NCBI GenBank assembly: GCA_013377005.1
Contig: JACABE010000001.1
Span: 149,307 to 213,306, forward strand
Direction: 5' to 3'
Source: Bacteroidota bacterium
GTDB taxonomy: Bacteria > Bacteroidota > Bacteroidia > Bacteroidales > JACABE01
Length of the DNA stretch: 64,000 nucleotides
A model generated the notes under the pieces. The model was not told the DNA's origin and did no database searches. It saw only the letters and a list, made by a program, of their open reading frames with translations. Within the stretch, counting starts at the first letter, position 1. Each line of letters opens with the position of its first letter. A program made the position numbers and the translations under genes. Shown piece after piece: positions 17,148-25,706 of this stretch.

Positions 17148-17315
17148 TTATTTTACAGGAGCTGTTGTAGTGTCAGCTACTACTGCTGCAGAGTCAGCAG
17201 GAGCTTGCATAACTGCAGTTGAATCAGTTGTTTTTGCTTCTTCTTTAGCACCTGAACCACAAGCAGAAATTACTAACATTCCTGCAATCAAAAATAATCC
17301 AAAAATTTTTTTCAT
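17148..17315 (-). CDS. Tiny lipoprotein (55 residues)
   Basis: Lipoprotein signal MKKIFGLFLIAGMLVISAC with lipidated Cys19, then GSG and about 33 residues rich in Ala, Thr, Asp, Ser and Val, low in complexity and without aromatic residues. The mature part looks disordered. It has its own -7 element (17356-17363) and terminator (17101-17131), which supports a real, separately transcribed gene. It is next to another tiny lipoprotein (17440-17697) of similar style but without clear sequence identity beyond the signal. No family was recognised; an abundant small envelope lipoprotein is one possibility. Confidence 0.8.
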   Translation of the reverse strand: MKKIFGLFLIAGMLVISACGSGAKEEAKTTDSTAVMQAPADSAAVVADTTTAPVK

Positions 17316-17355
17316 GATGTATTGATATTAAGTTATTGATTAATTAATTAACGTG

Positions 17356-17363
17356 CAAAACTA
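17356..17363 (-). promoter_or_regulatory. Candidate -7 element TAGTTTTG for the 55-residue lipoprotein gene
   Basis: Exact TAnnTTTG match on the minus strand, 40 nt before the ATG at 17315 and just after the terminator of the upstream gene. Confidence 0.45.
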
Positions 17364-17386
17364 CACATAAAAACAATATAAAAAAC

Positions 17387-17420
17387 AAAAAAGGGAAAAT
17401 ATTTCTATTTTCCCTTTTTT
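17387..17420 (-). terminator. Intrinsic terminator after the 85-residue lipoprotein gene
   Basis: Perfect 15-bp stem (17387-17401 and 17406-17420) with GGGA/TCCC at its core, a TTTC loop and A/T runs at both ends, 20 nt past the stop. Confidence 0.88.
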
Positions 17421-17439
17421 GTTTTCGAAAAAGGATAAA

Positions 17440-17697
17440 TTATTTTTTACCTTTTTTTGCAGGTTTTGCTTCAGCAGCAGCAATTGAATCTTGAATTCTT
17501 TTTGCTTCAACTTGTGCTAATGAATCATTAACAACTTTTTCAGCATTAGCAATAGAATCTGCGATTCTTGTTTGTTCTACTTGTGCAATTGAATCTTGAA
17601 TTTTTTGTTCAGCAGCAGCTTTTTCTTCTGCGCTTGGTCCGCAAGCTACGAATGTAAACATTCCAGCAACTGCGATTACAGATAATAATTTTTTCAT
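17440..17697 (-). CDS. Small coiled-coil lipoprotein (85 residues)
   Basis: Lipoprotein signal ending FVAC (Cys19). The mature part (20-85) holds four imperfect repeats of 11-12 residues built on D-S-[IL]-A-x-[AV]-E (positions about 35, 47, 58 and 69), an alternating Ala/Glu/Lys/Gln pattern that fits a helix or coiled coil, and a Lys-rich tail (KKGKK). The helix plus basic tail brings to mind peptidoglycan-associated small lipoproteins such as Lpp by general character only; no homology is claimed. It is transcribed alone between a -7 element at 17726-17733 and the terminator at 17387-17420. Confidence 0.85.
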   Translation of the reverse strand: MKKLLSVIAVAGMFTFVACGPSAEEKAAAEQKIQDSIAQVEQTRIADSIANAEKVVNDSLAQVEAKRIQDSIAAAEAKPAKKGKK

Positions 17698-17725
17698 TTG
17701 TTTTTACTATTATTAAAATTTGATG

Positions 17726-17733
17726 CAAAAGTA
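17726..17733 (-). promoter_or_regulatory. Candidate -7 element TACTTTTG for the 85-residue lipoprotein gene
   Basis: Exact TAnnTTTG match on the minus strand, 28 nt before the ATG at 17697. Confidence 0.45.
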
Positions 17734-17875
17734 TATAAAATTTCCATAAAAAAAATATTTTTTTTGTTTTTTTTAAACAAGTCGCTGTTAGTAAATTCTT
17801 TCAACTCATTTGTTTTCCTAAAATAACAATAAAATCAAGCAAAATAAAAAGAATAAATTATTGAACTCTATTTTG

Positions 17876-17883
17876 TATTTTTG
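17876..17883 (+). promoter_or_regulatory. Candidate -7 element TATTTTTG for the LtaS-like gene
   Basis: Exact TAnnTTTG match only 7 nt before the ATG at 17891, which would give an almost leaderless mRNA. An in-frame TTG at 17861 lies upstream of the element and is unlikely to be used. Confidence 0.4.
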
Positions 17884-17890
17884 CATCGGT

Positions 17891-19828
17891 ATGATTAAGA
17901 AATTACATTATCTATTCAAACAAAGAAGCTATCATAGCTTAGTAGTAGTTTTATTGAATGTTCTAATTCTCATTTTTCTTTTTACAATTTCCCGTGTTAT
18001 TTTTTATGTTGCCAATTCACAATTTTTCAAAGAAATTAGTTTTTTTGATTTCTTAAAAATATTTATAGGGGGAATTCGCTTTGATATAGCTTCAATATTC
18101 ATGGTGAATTTTGTTTATATTCTATTACAATTAATTCCGTTACAATTAAGATTTAAGAACTGGTATCAAAAAATATTGAAAATACTATTTTATACAACAA
18201 ATAGTATTGCATTGATATCTAATTTTATAGACGTTGTCTATTTTAGGTTTACTTTAAAAAGAACAACGAGTGACATTTTTAACTTTTTATCGGTAGGCGG
18301 CGATTTCAAGAAATTAATTCCAAAATTTATTGCTGACTTTTGGTATATACCTCTTATCAGCATTGTTTTTATCATTGCGCTTATCAGAATATCAAGTTTT
18401 ATTAAAGTAAAAGATGTTGTTGCTCCAACATTTAAATACTATTTATCTCAAAGTATATTTTTTGTTTTTACAATGATTGTGCTTGTATTAGGAATCCGAG
18501 GTGGTTTGCAATTAAAGCCATTAGAAATTATAAATGCAAGCAAATATGCTGAAAACAAAAATGTTCCATTGGTATTAAATACGCCTTTTACTATTATCAA
18601 AACAATTGGGCTTCCTGCATTGAGTAATAAAATTTATTTTAAAAATACCATCGAGCTATGCAAAACATATAACCCAATATTTGTAGCTAGTTCAAATGAT
18701 AGTGTAAATGATTTTAGAAAGTTAAATGTGGTAATTATTATCTTGGAGAGTTTCTCACAGGAACATATTGGAGCATTGAATGACATAAAAGGATATTCTG
18801 GATTTACGCCATTTTTAGATTCATTGATTAAAAAAAGTGTGTATGTAAAAGGTTTTGCAAATGGGAAGCGTTCAATAGAAGGTATTCCTGCTATTTTGGC
18901 TGGTATTCCTACATTGATGAATGAAGCATACATTACCTCAATGTATTCCGGAAATAAAATTAATAGTTTAGCAAGTTTATTAAAGACCAAAGGCTACAAT
19001 ACATCATTTTATCATGGTGGGAGCAATGGTACTATGGGTTTTGAAGCTTTCACAAAAATTGCCGGGTTTGACACTTATTATGGACGGAGTCAATATAATA
19101 ACGAAAAAGATTATGATGGGAAATGGGGTATTTGGGATGAACCTTTCTTGCAAAACTATGCAAAACAACTAAACACAATACCTCAACCTTTTTTATCATC
19201 TGTTTTTACTCTCTCTTCTCATCATCCATATAAAGTACCCGATAAATATAAAGGAAAGTTCAAAAAAGGGCATCTTGAAATTCAAGAAAGTATTATGTAT
19301 GCAGATTATTCTTTGGAAAAATTCTTTGAAACAGCCTGTAAAATGACTTGGTATGATAGTACTTTGTTTGTAATAACAGCCGATCATACTTCAGAGGCTT
19401 ATTTAGATTATTATCAAAATAATGTTGGAATGTATGCTGTTCCAATAATTTTTTATATGCCGAATAATAACTTAAAACTAGATTCTAGTCAAATCGGACA
19501 ACAAATTGATATTATGCCATCTGTACTGGGTTTTCTTAATTTCGACAAACCGTATTTTTCTTATGGAAACAGTGTGTTTGACAAAAAAAAGTCACATTTT
19601 AATATTACTTATATTAATAGTGAATATCAATTAATTAAAGATGATTATGTGTTGAAGTTTGATGGAGAGCATGCAATATCATTATATCAGATAACGAAAG
19701 ATCCGTTGCTAAAGAATAACCTGATGAATAAGGAAATGTCAAAGGCTAGGGAAATGGAATCTTTCATCAAAGCAGTTATCCAACAATACAACAATAGTTT
19801 AATAAACAATAAAATGATAGTTGAATAA
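17891..19828 (+). CDS. LtaS-like membrane phosphoglycerol/phosphoethanolamine transferase (sulfatase fold)
   Basis: 645 residues, near the usual LtaS length. Five hydrophobic segments occupy about residues 16-42, 55-87, 95-120, 150-170 and 185-205; the extracytoplasmic sulfatase-fold domain follows (about 275-620). Motifs: IIILESFSQEH with metal-binding Glu286, GKRSIEGIPA with Ser328 at the nucleophile position (Thr in LtaS), WGIWDEPF, SSHHPY and TADHTSE for the remaining metal ligands. Bacteroidota make no lipoteichoic acid, so it probably moves a phospholipid-derived group onto an envelope glycan or lipid; this is inference. It is followed after 11 nt by a lipid kinase gene, which fits recycling of the diacylglycerol such enzymes release. 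Confidence 0.88.
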   Translation: MIKKLHYLFKQRSYHSLVVVLLNVLILIFLFTISRVIFYVANSQFFKEISFFDFLKIFIGGIRFDIASIFMVNFVYILLQLIPLQLRFKNWYQKILKILFYTTNSIALISNFIDVVYFRFTLKRTTSDIFNFLSVGGDFKKLIPKFIADFWYIPLISIVFIIALIRISSFIKVKDVVAPTFKYYLSQSIFFVFTMIVLVLGIRGGLQLKPLEIINASKYAENKNVPLVLNTPFTIIKTIGLPALSNKIYFKNTIELCKTYNPIFVASSNDSVNDFRKLNVVIIILESFSQEHIGALNDIKGYSGFTPFLDSLIKKSVYVKGFANGKRSIEGIPAILAGIPTLMNEAYITSMYSGNKINSLASLLKTKGYNTSFYHGGSNGTMGFEAFTKIAGFDTYYGRSQYNNEKDYDGKWGIWDEPFLQNYAKQLNTIPQPFLSSVFTLSSHHPYKVPDKYKGKFKKGHLEIQESIMYADYSLEKFFETACKMTWYDSTLFVITADHTSEAYLDYYQNNVGMYAVPIIFYMPNNNLKLDSSQIGQQIDIMPSVLGFLNFDKPYFSYGNSVFDKKKSHFNITYINSEYQLIKDDYVLKFDGEHAISLYQITKDPLLKNNLMNKEMSKAREMESFIKAVIQQYNNSLINNKMIVE

Positions 19829-19839
19829 ATAATAAATCA

Positions 19840-20718
19840 TTGGAAAAGCAAAAAATCATTTTTATTATTAATCCAATTTCTGGAATTGTAAAGAAAGCGG
19901 ATATTGAAAATCAAATTGCTTTGTTCATCGACAAAGATAAATATGAAATTCATATAGTTAAAACTGAATACGCATCACATGCAATTCTGTTAACCGAAAA
20001 AGCTATTAATGAGGGAGCAGATATTATTGTTGCCGTTGGCGGAGATGGTTCTGTAAATGAAGTTGTAAATGGTATTAAAGGGAGCAATGTAAAATTAGGT
20101 ATTATTCCTTTAGGTTCCGGCAATGGGTTGGCAAGATTCTTAAAAATCCCCTTTCCAATCAAGGACGCTATTGAGGTATTAAATAAAGGCAATTATACGG
20201 TTGTAGATACTGTAAATGTAAATGATAGAGTTTTTTTAAGCATTGCCGGTATTGGTTTTGATGCCTTGGTTGCCAAACGTTTTGCAAAGTATCACAAAAG
20301 AGGTTTTTGGTCTTATTTTACAATAGCTACCAAAGAATATAGAATGTATCGGCCTAAAAAATATATGATAAAATTAAACGGTGATACTATAATAAGAAAA
20401 GCATTAATGGTTGTTTTTGCTAATTCAGATCAATTTGGATATAACACGTCTATTGCACCTCATGCGTCTATAAATGATGGATTGATAGATGTTTGTATAG
20501 TTAAAAAAATACCTGCTTATAAAATGTTGTTTTTTATACAATTATTATTTTTAAAACAATTGTATAAAACTAATTATCTTGAAATTATTAAAACCAATGA
20601 ATTGTGGATAGAACGCAAACGAAATAAAGTTGTAAATATTGATGGAGAGCCTGTAAAACTTACAAAAAACTTACACATAAAAGTAAATCATTTAGCATTA
20701 AACGTTATAATTCCTTAA
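19840..20718 (+). CDS. YegS/DgkB-family lipid kinase
   Basis: 292 residues from a TTG start (no ATG fits). Diacylglycerol kinase catalytic domain: FIINPISG at the N-terminus, the nucleotide-binding GGDGSVNEV near residue 66, GSGNGLARFL, and the C-terminal beta-sandwich with DGEPV. It phosphorylates a lipid such as diacylglycerol. It starts 11 nt after the LtaS-like gene and ends 3 nt before the SUI1-family gene, so the three are probably one operon. In Gram-positive bacteria DgkB recycles diacylglycerol left by LtaS; the pairing here suggests the same link. Confidence 0.92.
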   Translation: MEKQKIIFIINPISGIVKKADIENQIALFIDKDKYEIHIVKTEYASHAILLTEKAINEGADIIVAVGGDGSVNEVVNGIKGSNVKLGIIPLGSGNGLARFLKIPFPIKDAIEVLNKGNYTVVDTVNVNDRVFLSIAGIGFDALVAKRFAKYHKRGFWSYFTIATKEYRMYRPKKYMIKLNGDTIIRKALMVVFANSDQFGYNTSIAPHASINDGLIDVCIVKKIPAYKMLFFIQLLFLKQLYKTNYLEIIKTNELWIERKRNKVVNIDGEPVKLTKNLHIKVNHLALNVIIP

Positions 20719-20721
20719 TTT

Positions 20722-21063
20722 ATGTCGAAAAAAAAGAATACAATTGGAATTGTGTATTCAACCAATCCCGATTTTCAATATCAATATGATGAAGAAGAAA
20801 AACAGGAAACCTTGCCTTCGCAACAACAAAATTTAAAAATTATGCTTGACAAAAAGCAAAGAGGAGGTAAAATGGTAACACTAATTACAGGGTTTGTTGG
20901 TTCTGAAAATGATTTGAGTGATTTAGGTAAAATGCTTAAAACAAAATGTGGTGTTGGGGGTACTGCTAAAGATAATGAAATTTTAATACAAGGTGATTTT
21001 AGAGATAAAGTATTGGATTTATTGTTGATGGCTGGCTATAAAGCTAAAAAAGCAGGAGGATGA
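20722..21063 (+). CDS. SUI1/eIF1-family translation factor (YciH-like)
   Basis: 113 residues. The SUI1 domain occupies about residues 35-110: a basic loop [12 protein letters not shown], then [20 protein letters not shown] and IQGDF, which are the hallmarks of the family. The N-terminal 35 residues are charged and likely flexible. Relatives bind the small ribosomal subunit and affect start-codon choice in archaea and eukaryotes; the bacterial role is poorly known. It is the last gene of a tight cluster with the lipid kinase. An independent start site was not seen. Confidence 0.93.
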   Translation: MSKKKNTIGIVYSTNPDFQYQYDEEEKQETLPSQQQNLKIMLDKKQRGGKMVTLITGFVGSENDLSDLGKMLKTKCGVGGTAKDNEILIQGDFRDKVLDLLLMAGYKAKKAGG

Positions 21064-21152
21064 CATTTTTTTACAAAAAATTTTTCTGGAATAAGAATTC
21101 CAAATCTTTCTCAAGTTTTATTTTACTCATAAATTGTTTCCTAATTATTTTG

Positions 21153-21160
21153 TAGGTTTG
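21153..21160 (+). promoter_or_regulatory. Candidate promoter (-7 TAGGTTTG) for recG
   Basis: Exact TAnnTTTG match in the TGTAGGTTTG context, 12 nt before the recG ATG, with TTG 16 bp upstream at 21134-21136. Confidence 0.5.
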
Positions 21161-21172
21161 CAATAAAAAGCG

Positions 21173-23278
21173 ATGTCATACAGTTTTGCCGATACAGCTA
21201 TTGAATACCTTAAAGGAGTAGGTCCCAAACGGGCTGAATTACTCCGGAAGGAGTTGAATATACGCTGTTTTGGCGATTTGTTGCAGTATTATCCTTTTCG
21301 CTATATCGATAGAAGCAAGTTTCATAAAGCCAATGAAATTACCAGCGATTTGGTGTATGTACAAATGAAAGGTAAAGTTGTGTCAACCGAAACCGTTGGA
21401 AAAATGAGAGCCAGCCGTTTTATTGCTACTTTTCAGGACGAAACAGGCAGCATTGAGTTGGTGTGGTTTCAAGGGGTAAAATGGATCAAAGAAAAAATAC
21501 ACATAGGTGAAGAATATATTGTTTTCGGAAAACCTTCTCTTTTCAACAAAACATACAATATTCTACATCCCGATATAGAATCTGTTTCGGAAAACCAAAG
21601 CGAAATTACCGAAGGTTTATATCCTTTTTATAGTTCATCGGAAAAGCTGAAAGCATTGGGTTTTACCTCAAGAGGTATCAGTAAGATTACAAAAACATTG
21701 GTGGGTATTACCAAAAGCAGTATTCCCGAAACACTGACACCCGAAATTATCAATAAATTCAAGTTTATTTCGAGAGAAGAAGCCCTGATTAATATTCATT
21801 TTCCTGCTAATACCGAGCTACTGCAAAAAGCTCAGTTGCGGATAAAATTTGAAGAATTGTTTTATCTCCAGTTAAGTTTGCTGATGATGAAGCAAATCCG
21901 ACTTACTAAAACTGAAGGTCATCGTTTTGGAACAGTAGGCAATTATTTCAATACCTTTTATTCCAAAAATCTTCCTTTCGAGCTCACCAATGCTCAAAAA
22001 AGGGTGATAAAAGAAATCCGTATCGATCTGGGTTCAGGCAAACAGATGAACCGTTTGCTGCAGGGGGATGTAGGCAGCGGGAAAACATTGGTTGCCCTTA
22101 TGTGTATGCTGATTGCCGTTGATAACAACTTCCAGTCGTGTTTGATGGTTCCCACCGAAATATTGGCCAACCAGCATTTCGAAACCATCGGCCGAATGCT
22201 TAACGGAATGGGAGTTACAGTTGAATTGTTAACTGGTTCTACTAAAAAAGCAAAGCGTAAACTGATTGACGAAGGTTTGCAATCATCCAATATCCATATT
22301 TTAATCGGCACCCATGCCTTGATAGAAGATACCGTGCAATTTGCCAATTTAGGATTAGTAATTATTGACGAACAACATCGTTTTGGCGTTGAGCAACGAT
22401 CCAAATTATGGGAAAAGAACGAGAAACAACCCCATATATTGGTCATGACTGCCACACCTATTCCCCGTACCTTAGCAATGACATTGTATGGCGACCTGGA
22501 TTATTCTGCCATCGACGAAATGCCTCCGGGACGGAAACTTATTAAGACCTATCATTACTTTGATTCCGCAAGACTGAAGGTTTTTAGTTTTCTAAAGCAA
22601 CAGGTATGCGCCGGACGACAGGTGTATGTGGTATATCCGCTTATCAACGAATCGGAAACTTTGGATTTGAAAGATCTGATGGATGGTTACAACAGCATTA
22701 CCCGCGAATTTCCTTTGCCGGAATATGCCGTAAGCATCGTACACGGACAAATGAAAGCTGCCGATAAAGATTACGAAATGCAACGCTTTGTAAAAGGCGA
22801 AACTCAGCTTATGGTTTCCACTACCGTAATTGAAGTAGGTGTGGATGTTCCCAATGCTTCGGTAATGGTAATAGAAAATGCCGAACGCTTTGGCTTATCT
22901 CAGTTGCACCAACTCAGAGGCAGGGTTGGACGGGGTGCCGAGCAATCCTATTGTATTTTGATGACGGGCAATAAGCTTACCTCCGATGGCAGAAAACGCA
23001 TAGAAACCATGGTGCGGACTACCGATGGTTTTGAAATTGCCGAAGCCGATTTAAAACTCCGCGGACCCGGAGATATGCAGGGTACTCAGCAAAGCGGCAT
23101 GCTCGACCTCCACTTAGCCGATATTGTAAAGGATGAAAAGCTGATAAAAATTGCCCGCGGCCTGGCTATAGACATCTTAAATGAAGACCCATTGATAAGC
23201 ACTGCCAAAAATCAAAAACTCAAAGAACAACTCCTTGGGATGAAGAAAGTAAAAGGGAGTTGGGAAAAGATAAGTTAG
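21173..23278 (+). CDS. recG: ATP-dependent DNA helicase RecG
   Basis: 701 residues, normal for RecG. The wedge OB-fold domain (about 50-160) is followed by the superfamily 2 helicase core: Walker A GDVGSGKT near residue 300, the DEQH box (IIDEQHRFG), TATPIPRT, and motif VI (QLRGRVGRG). The ADLKLRGPGDMQGTQQSG segment near the end is typical. RecG reverses stalled replication forks and branch-migrates Holliday junctions. The gene is visibly richer in G+C at third codon positions than its flanks; vertical inheritance is the simplest reading because recG is a universal core gene. Confidence 0.97.
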   Translation: MSYSFADTAIEYLKGVGPKRAELLRKELNIRCFGDLLQYYPFRYIDRSKFHKANEITSDLVYVQMKGKVVSTETVGKMRASRFIATFQDETGSIELVWFQGVKWIKEKIHIGEEYIVFGKPSLFNKTYNILHPDIESVSENQSEITEGLYPFYSSSEKLKALGFTSRGISKITKTLVGITKSSIPETLTPEIINKFKFISREEALINIHFPANTELLQKAQLRIKFEELFYLQLSLLMMKQIRLTKTEGHRFGTVGNYFNTFYSKNLPFELTNAQKRVIKEIRIDLGSGKQMNRLLQGDVGSGKTLVALMCMLIAVDNNFQSCLMVPTEILANQHFETIGRMLNGMGVTVELLTGSTKKAKRKLIDEGLQSSNIHILIGTHALIEDTVQFANLGLVIIDEQHRFGVEQRSKLWEKNEKQPHILVMTATPIPRTLAMTLYGDLDYSAIDEMPPGRKLIKTYHYFDSARLKVFSFLKQQVCAGRQVYVVYPLINESETLDLKDLMDGYNSITREFPLPEYAVSIVHGQMKAADKDYEMQRFVKGETQLMVSTTVIEVGVDVPNASVMVIENAERFGLSQLHQLRGRVGRGAEQSYCILMTGNKLTSDGRKRIETMVRTTDGFEIAEADLKLRGPGDMQGTQQSGMLDLHLADIVKDEKLIKIARGLAIDILNEDPLISTAKNQKLKEQLLGMKKVKGSWEKIS

Positions 23279-23370
23279 GGAGGAAGGATTTTTTTGAAAG
23301 TGCTGTGAAGTTAATCAGTTCTAAATACTAGAAATAAGATAAAGAAGCAGCATCTATTCAAGAAATCTTA

Positions 23371-23395
23371 CCCTGTCATAGATTTGCTCACAGGG
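23371..23395. terminator. Hairpin between convergent recG and ABC permease genes (weak)
   Basis: Stem CCCTGT / ACAGGG with a 13-nt loop and no T run. It may mark the 3' ends of both transcripts; evidence is modest. Confidence 0.3.
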
Positions 23396-23431
23396 AATGC
23401 AAAATTAATTGATGAATTTCTCATCCCACTA

Positions 23432-24571
23432 TTAATACCATTTAAAATACCTTATCCCTGCAATAAAAAACAATATACCTGTTACAGAAAGAATGAGGCA
23501 GTGGATAAAAGTTTCGGCAAATCCTGCACCTTCAATAAATATACCCCTGATGTCATCAGCCATAATGGTAAGCGGGAATTTTTGAATAATGGGAATAAAC
23601 CAATCGGGGAAATTATGATAACTAAAAAAAATGCCAGAGAGTATCATCATGGGCATAACCACCACATTAATTAATGCATTACCTACTTCGGTTTTGGAAG
23701 TGTTACTCGAAATAAAAACGGCAATACCCGAAAATGCAATGTTTCCTGCCAAAAATATAGTAATCAATGCAGGAATGCTTCCCTGAATATGTATTCCGAA
23801 TGCAAAATATGCAAACAAAAACAGCAATCCAGCTTCAATAAAATTCATCACAAACCGAACCGTTATAATTGAGATAAGGAAATACGATTTTTTCATAGGT
23901 GTAGAAACCATTCGTCGCAATAATTTTTTTGACCTTCTTTCTATAATTGTATAACTAATTCCCCACATTGATGACATCATTACCCCCATAGCCATTAGTC
24001 CCGGAATTAAGAAATCTATATAACGGGTTCCATCCAATGTTAATAATTTAATATTGTCAGTGTTTTCTTGTGAAACATAAGTGTTGTTGGAAGGGAAAAA
24101 CTTTGTAAGTTTAATATAAGTCAGTTGTGCATCTGGGTTGCTCGGGTCGAAAGAATAAGAAATTTGCTTATTCTTTTCTTCCATTACTACGTTTATTTTT
24201 CCACGTTTTAGTGAAACAATGGCATCTTTCCAATTAATTTCCTGAAAAAGGAAAATACTATTGCCCAATTTTTCGTTTTTTATTTTGTAAGAATAATAAG
24301 TAGTTTTTTCGTTGGCATGATATTCTTTGCATGCGTTTTTTAGAAGGAAATTTTTTATGGCTGGCGTATCAGATGCAATGCTGTCAGTGGTTCTGATAAT
24401 CCCAACTTTTCTGATTACATCCTGCTTGGTACTGAATGCCGCTCCTAACCCCAACGACATCAGTATCGGAAAAAGAATACCCCAGAAAAGTACCGCAGGT
24501 TCTCGCATTAATTCGCGAAAATTGGCTTCAATGAGCTGTAAAAGTTGCTTTGCTTTAAAAAATTTATTCAT
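23432..24571 (-). CDS. ABC-2-type transporter permease
   Basis: 379 residues. One membrane segment near the N-terminus (about 25-45), a large soluble domain (about 50-180), then five hydrophobic segments (about 190-370), the layout of ABC-2 exporters of the NatB/YhgE type. The segment RRMVSTPMKKS between membrane helices is family-typical. It overlaps the ATPase gene by 8 nt and is translated with it. The pair forms an exporter; the cargo (drug, Na+ or lipid) cannot be told. Confidence 0.9.
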   Translation of the reverse strand: MNKFFKAKQLLQLIEANFRELMREPAVLFWGILFPILMSLGLGAAFSTKQDVIRKVGIIRTTDSIASDTPAIKNFLLKNACKEYHANEKTTYYSYKIKNEKLGNSIFLFQEINWKDAIVSLKRGKINVVMEEKNKQISYSFDPSNPDAQLTYIKLTKFFPSNNTYVSQENTDNIKLLTLDGTRYIDFLIPGLMAMGVMMSSMWGISYTIIERRSKKLLRRMVSTPMKKSYFLISIITVRFVMNFIEAGLLFLFAYFAFGIHIQGSIPALITIFLAGNIAFSGIAVFISSNTSKTEVGNALINVVVMPMMILSGIFFSYHNFPDWFIPIIQKFPLTIMADDIRGIFIEGAGFAETFIHCLILSVTGILFFIAGIRYFKWY

Positions 24572-25481
24572 CTAAATGCTTTCCTGTTAGTGACGTAAAT
24601 AAATCGTCCAGAGATTTCCTCCTAATCTCTATGTTTTTCAATCGCAGCTTATTCCTTTCGAGTAAAGCCAAAAACGCTTTCATGTCTTTTTCTATATCAT
24701 TCAACAACACCATTCCTTGTTGTGAGGTTTGATTCCAATGAATTTTGGGTAGCATCCCATCAGAATCAATAGATTCATAAATCCCATCGAGAGTAAATTC
24801 AACTGTTTTGCTGCCATTATCATCATTGAGTAATTGTTCCACTGTGCCTTCTTTTAAAATACTCCCATTATCCATAATAATTACATAGTCGCACAATTGC
24901 TCTGCCTCTTCCATGTAATGTGTGGTAAGTAGCAGAGATGTGTTCGATTGCTTTTTCAATTCGAGTAATATTCGCCAGATATCTCTGCGTGCATTAGGAT
25001 CCAAGCCTGTAGTAGGTTCGTCAAGTATGAGTACATTTGGGTGATTTAACAGTGCAATGCCGAGTGCAAGTCGTTGGCGTTGTCCTCCTGAAAGGTTGAC
25101 TACATAAGATTTTTTCTTCTCTTCCAGATTAATGAGTTGAATAACTTCAGCAACTCTTCCTTTTTTTTCGCCATAAAAACTTGCAAACAATCTTAGGGTT
25201 TCCTGTACGGTTAGTTTATCGATAAAATAAGTCTCTTGAAGCGACAGCCCAATAAGATGATGCAACTCATCCTCATTTCCTTTCCAGTTTTTTCCTGCAA
25301 TCAAAATTTCTCCTTTATCAGGTTTCTGAATGCCTTCAATCATTTCAACCATGGTTGTTTTTCCGGCTCCGTTAGGACCCAACAAAGCAACAAATTGTCC
25401 TTGAGCAATATTTAGGCTAATACCCTTAACTGCTTGTACTGCTTTAAAAGATTTAAAAACCTTACGAGCTTCAATAATCAT
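24564..25481 (-). CDS. ABC transporter ATP-binding protein
   Basis: 305 residues from the ATG at 25481; an upstream in-frame ATG at 25517 lies before the -7 element (25495-25502) and is unlikely. Walker A GPNGAGKTT, Q-loop (SLQET), signature LSGGQRQR, Walker B with LILDEPTTGLD, and the switch His (TTHYMEEAEQ) are all intact. The C-terminal 80 residues form the extra domain typical of ATPases for ABC-2 permeases. It is first in a two-gene operon with the permease. Confidence 0.95.
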   Translation of the reverse strand: MIIEARKVFKSFKAVQAVKGISLNIAQGQFVALLGPNGAGKTTMVEMIEGIQKPDKGEILIAGKNWKGNEDELHHLIGLSLQETYFIDKLTVQETLRLFASFYGEKKGRVAEVIQLINLEEKKKSYVVNLSGGQRQRLALGIALLNHPNVLILDEPTTGLDPNARRDIWRILLELKKQSNTSLLLTTHYMEEAEQLCDYVIIMDNGSILKEGTVEQLLNDDNGSKTVEFTLDGIYESIDSDGMLPKIHWNQTSQQGMVLLNDIEKDMKAFLALLERNKLRLKNIEIRRKSLDDLFTSLTGKHLDE

Positions 25482-25494
25482 GGTTGTTTTTTTG

Positions 25495-25502
25495 CAAAAA
25501 TA
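25495..25502 (-). promoter_or_regulatory. Candidate -7 element TATTTTTG for the ABC exporter operon
   Basis: Exact TAnnTTTG match on the minus strand, 13 nt before the ATG at 25481. Confidence 0.45.
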
Positions 25503-25658
25503 AGGGATTCTTATCAAAAATAATAAAATATCGTGCTGAATTTTATTTTCTTTTACGACAACAAATATTTTCTTCTACATAAGCCTTTACAGATTAGTTA
25601 ATATCATTCAATAAAATAAAAAATCAGCAATTTATGCTGATTGAATAAAAAAAATTAA

Positions 25659-25666
25659 TACTTTTG
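25659..25666 (+). promoter_or_regulatory. Candidate -7 element TACTTTTG for the beta-barrel gene at 25707
   Basis: Exact TAnnTTTG match 40 nt before the ATG, with TTG 15 bp upstream at 25641-25643. Confidence 0.4.
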
Positions 25667-25706
25667 GATAAAATTTTAAAAAGCATAAAACAAAAATTAA
25701 TAACAC

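Noticed and set aside
18634-18990. 118-codon frame antisense to the LtaS-like gene
   Set aside because: Composition follows the complementary codons of the sense gene; no independent start or domain was seen.
21994-22455. 153-codon frame antisense to recG
   Set aside because: It lies opposite the conserved helicase motifs and is explained by the higher GC content of recG.
21173-23278. Higher GC content of recG as evidence of horizontal transfer
   Set aside because: RecG is a core gene, flanks show no mobile element, and the carboxylase gene at 61004 has a similar bias.
23384-23674. 96-codon frame opposite the end of the ABC permease gene
   Set aside because: No signal, motif or promoter; most of it is antisense to the permease.
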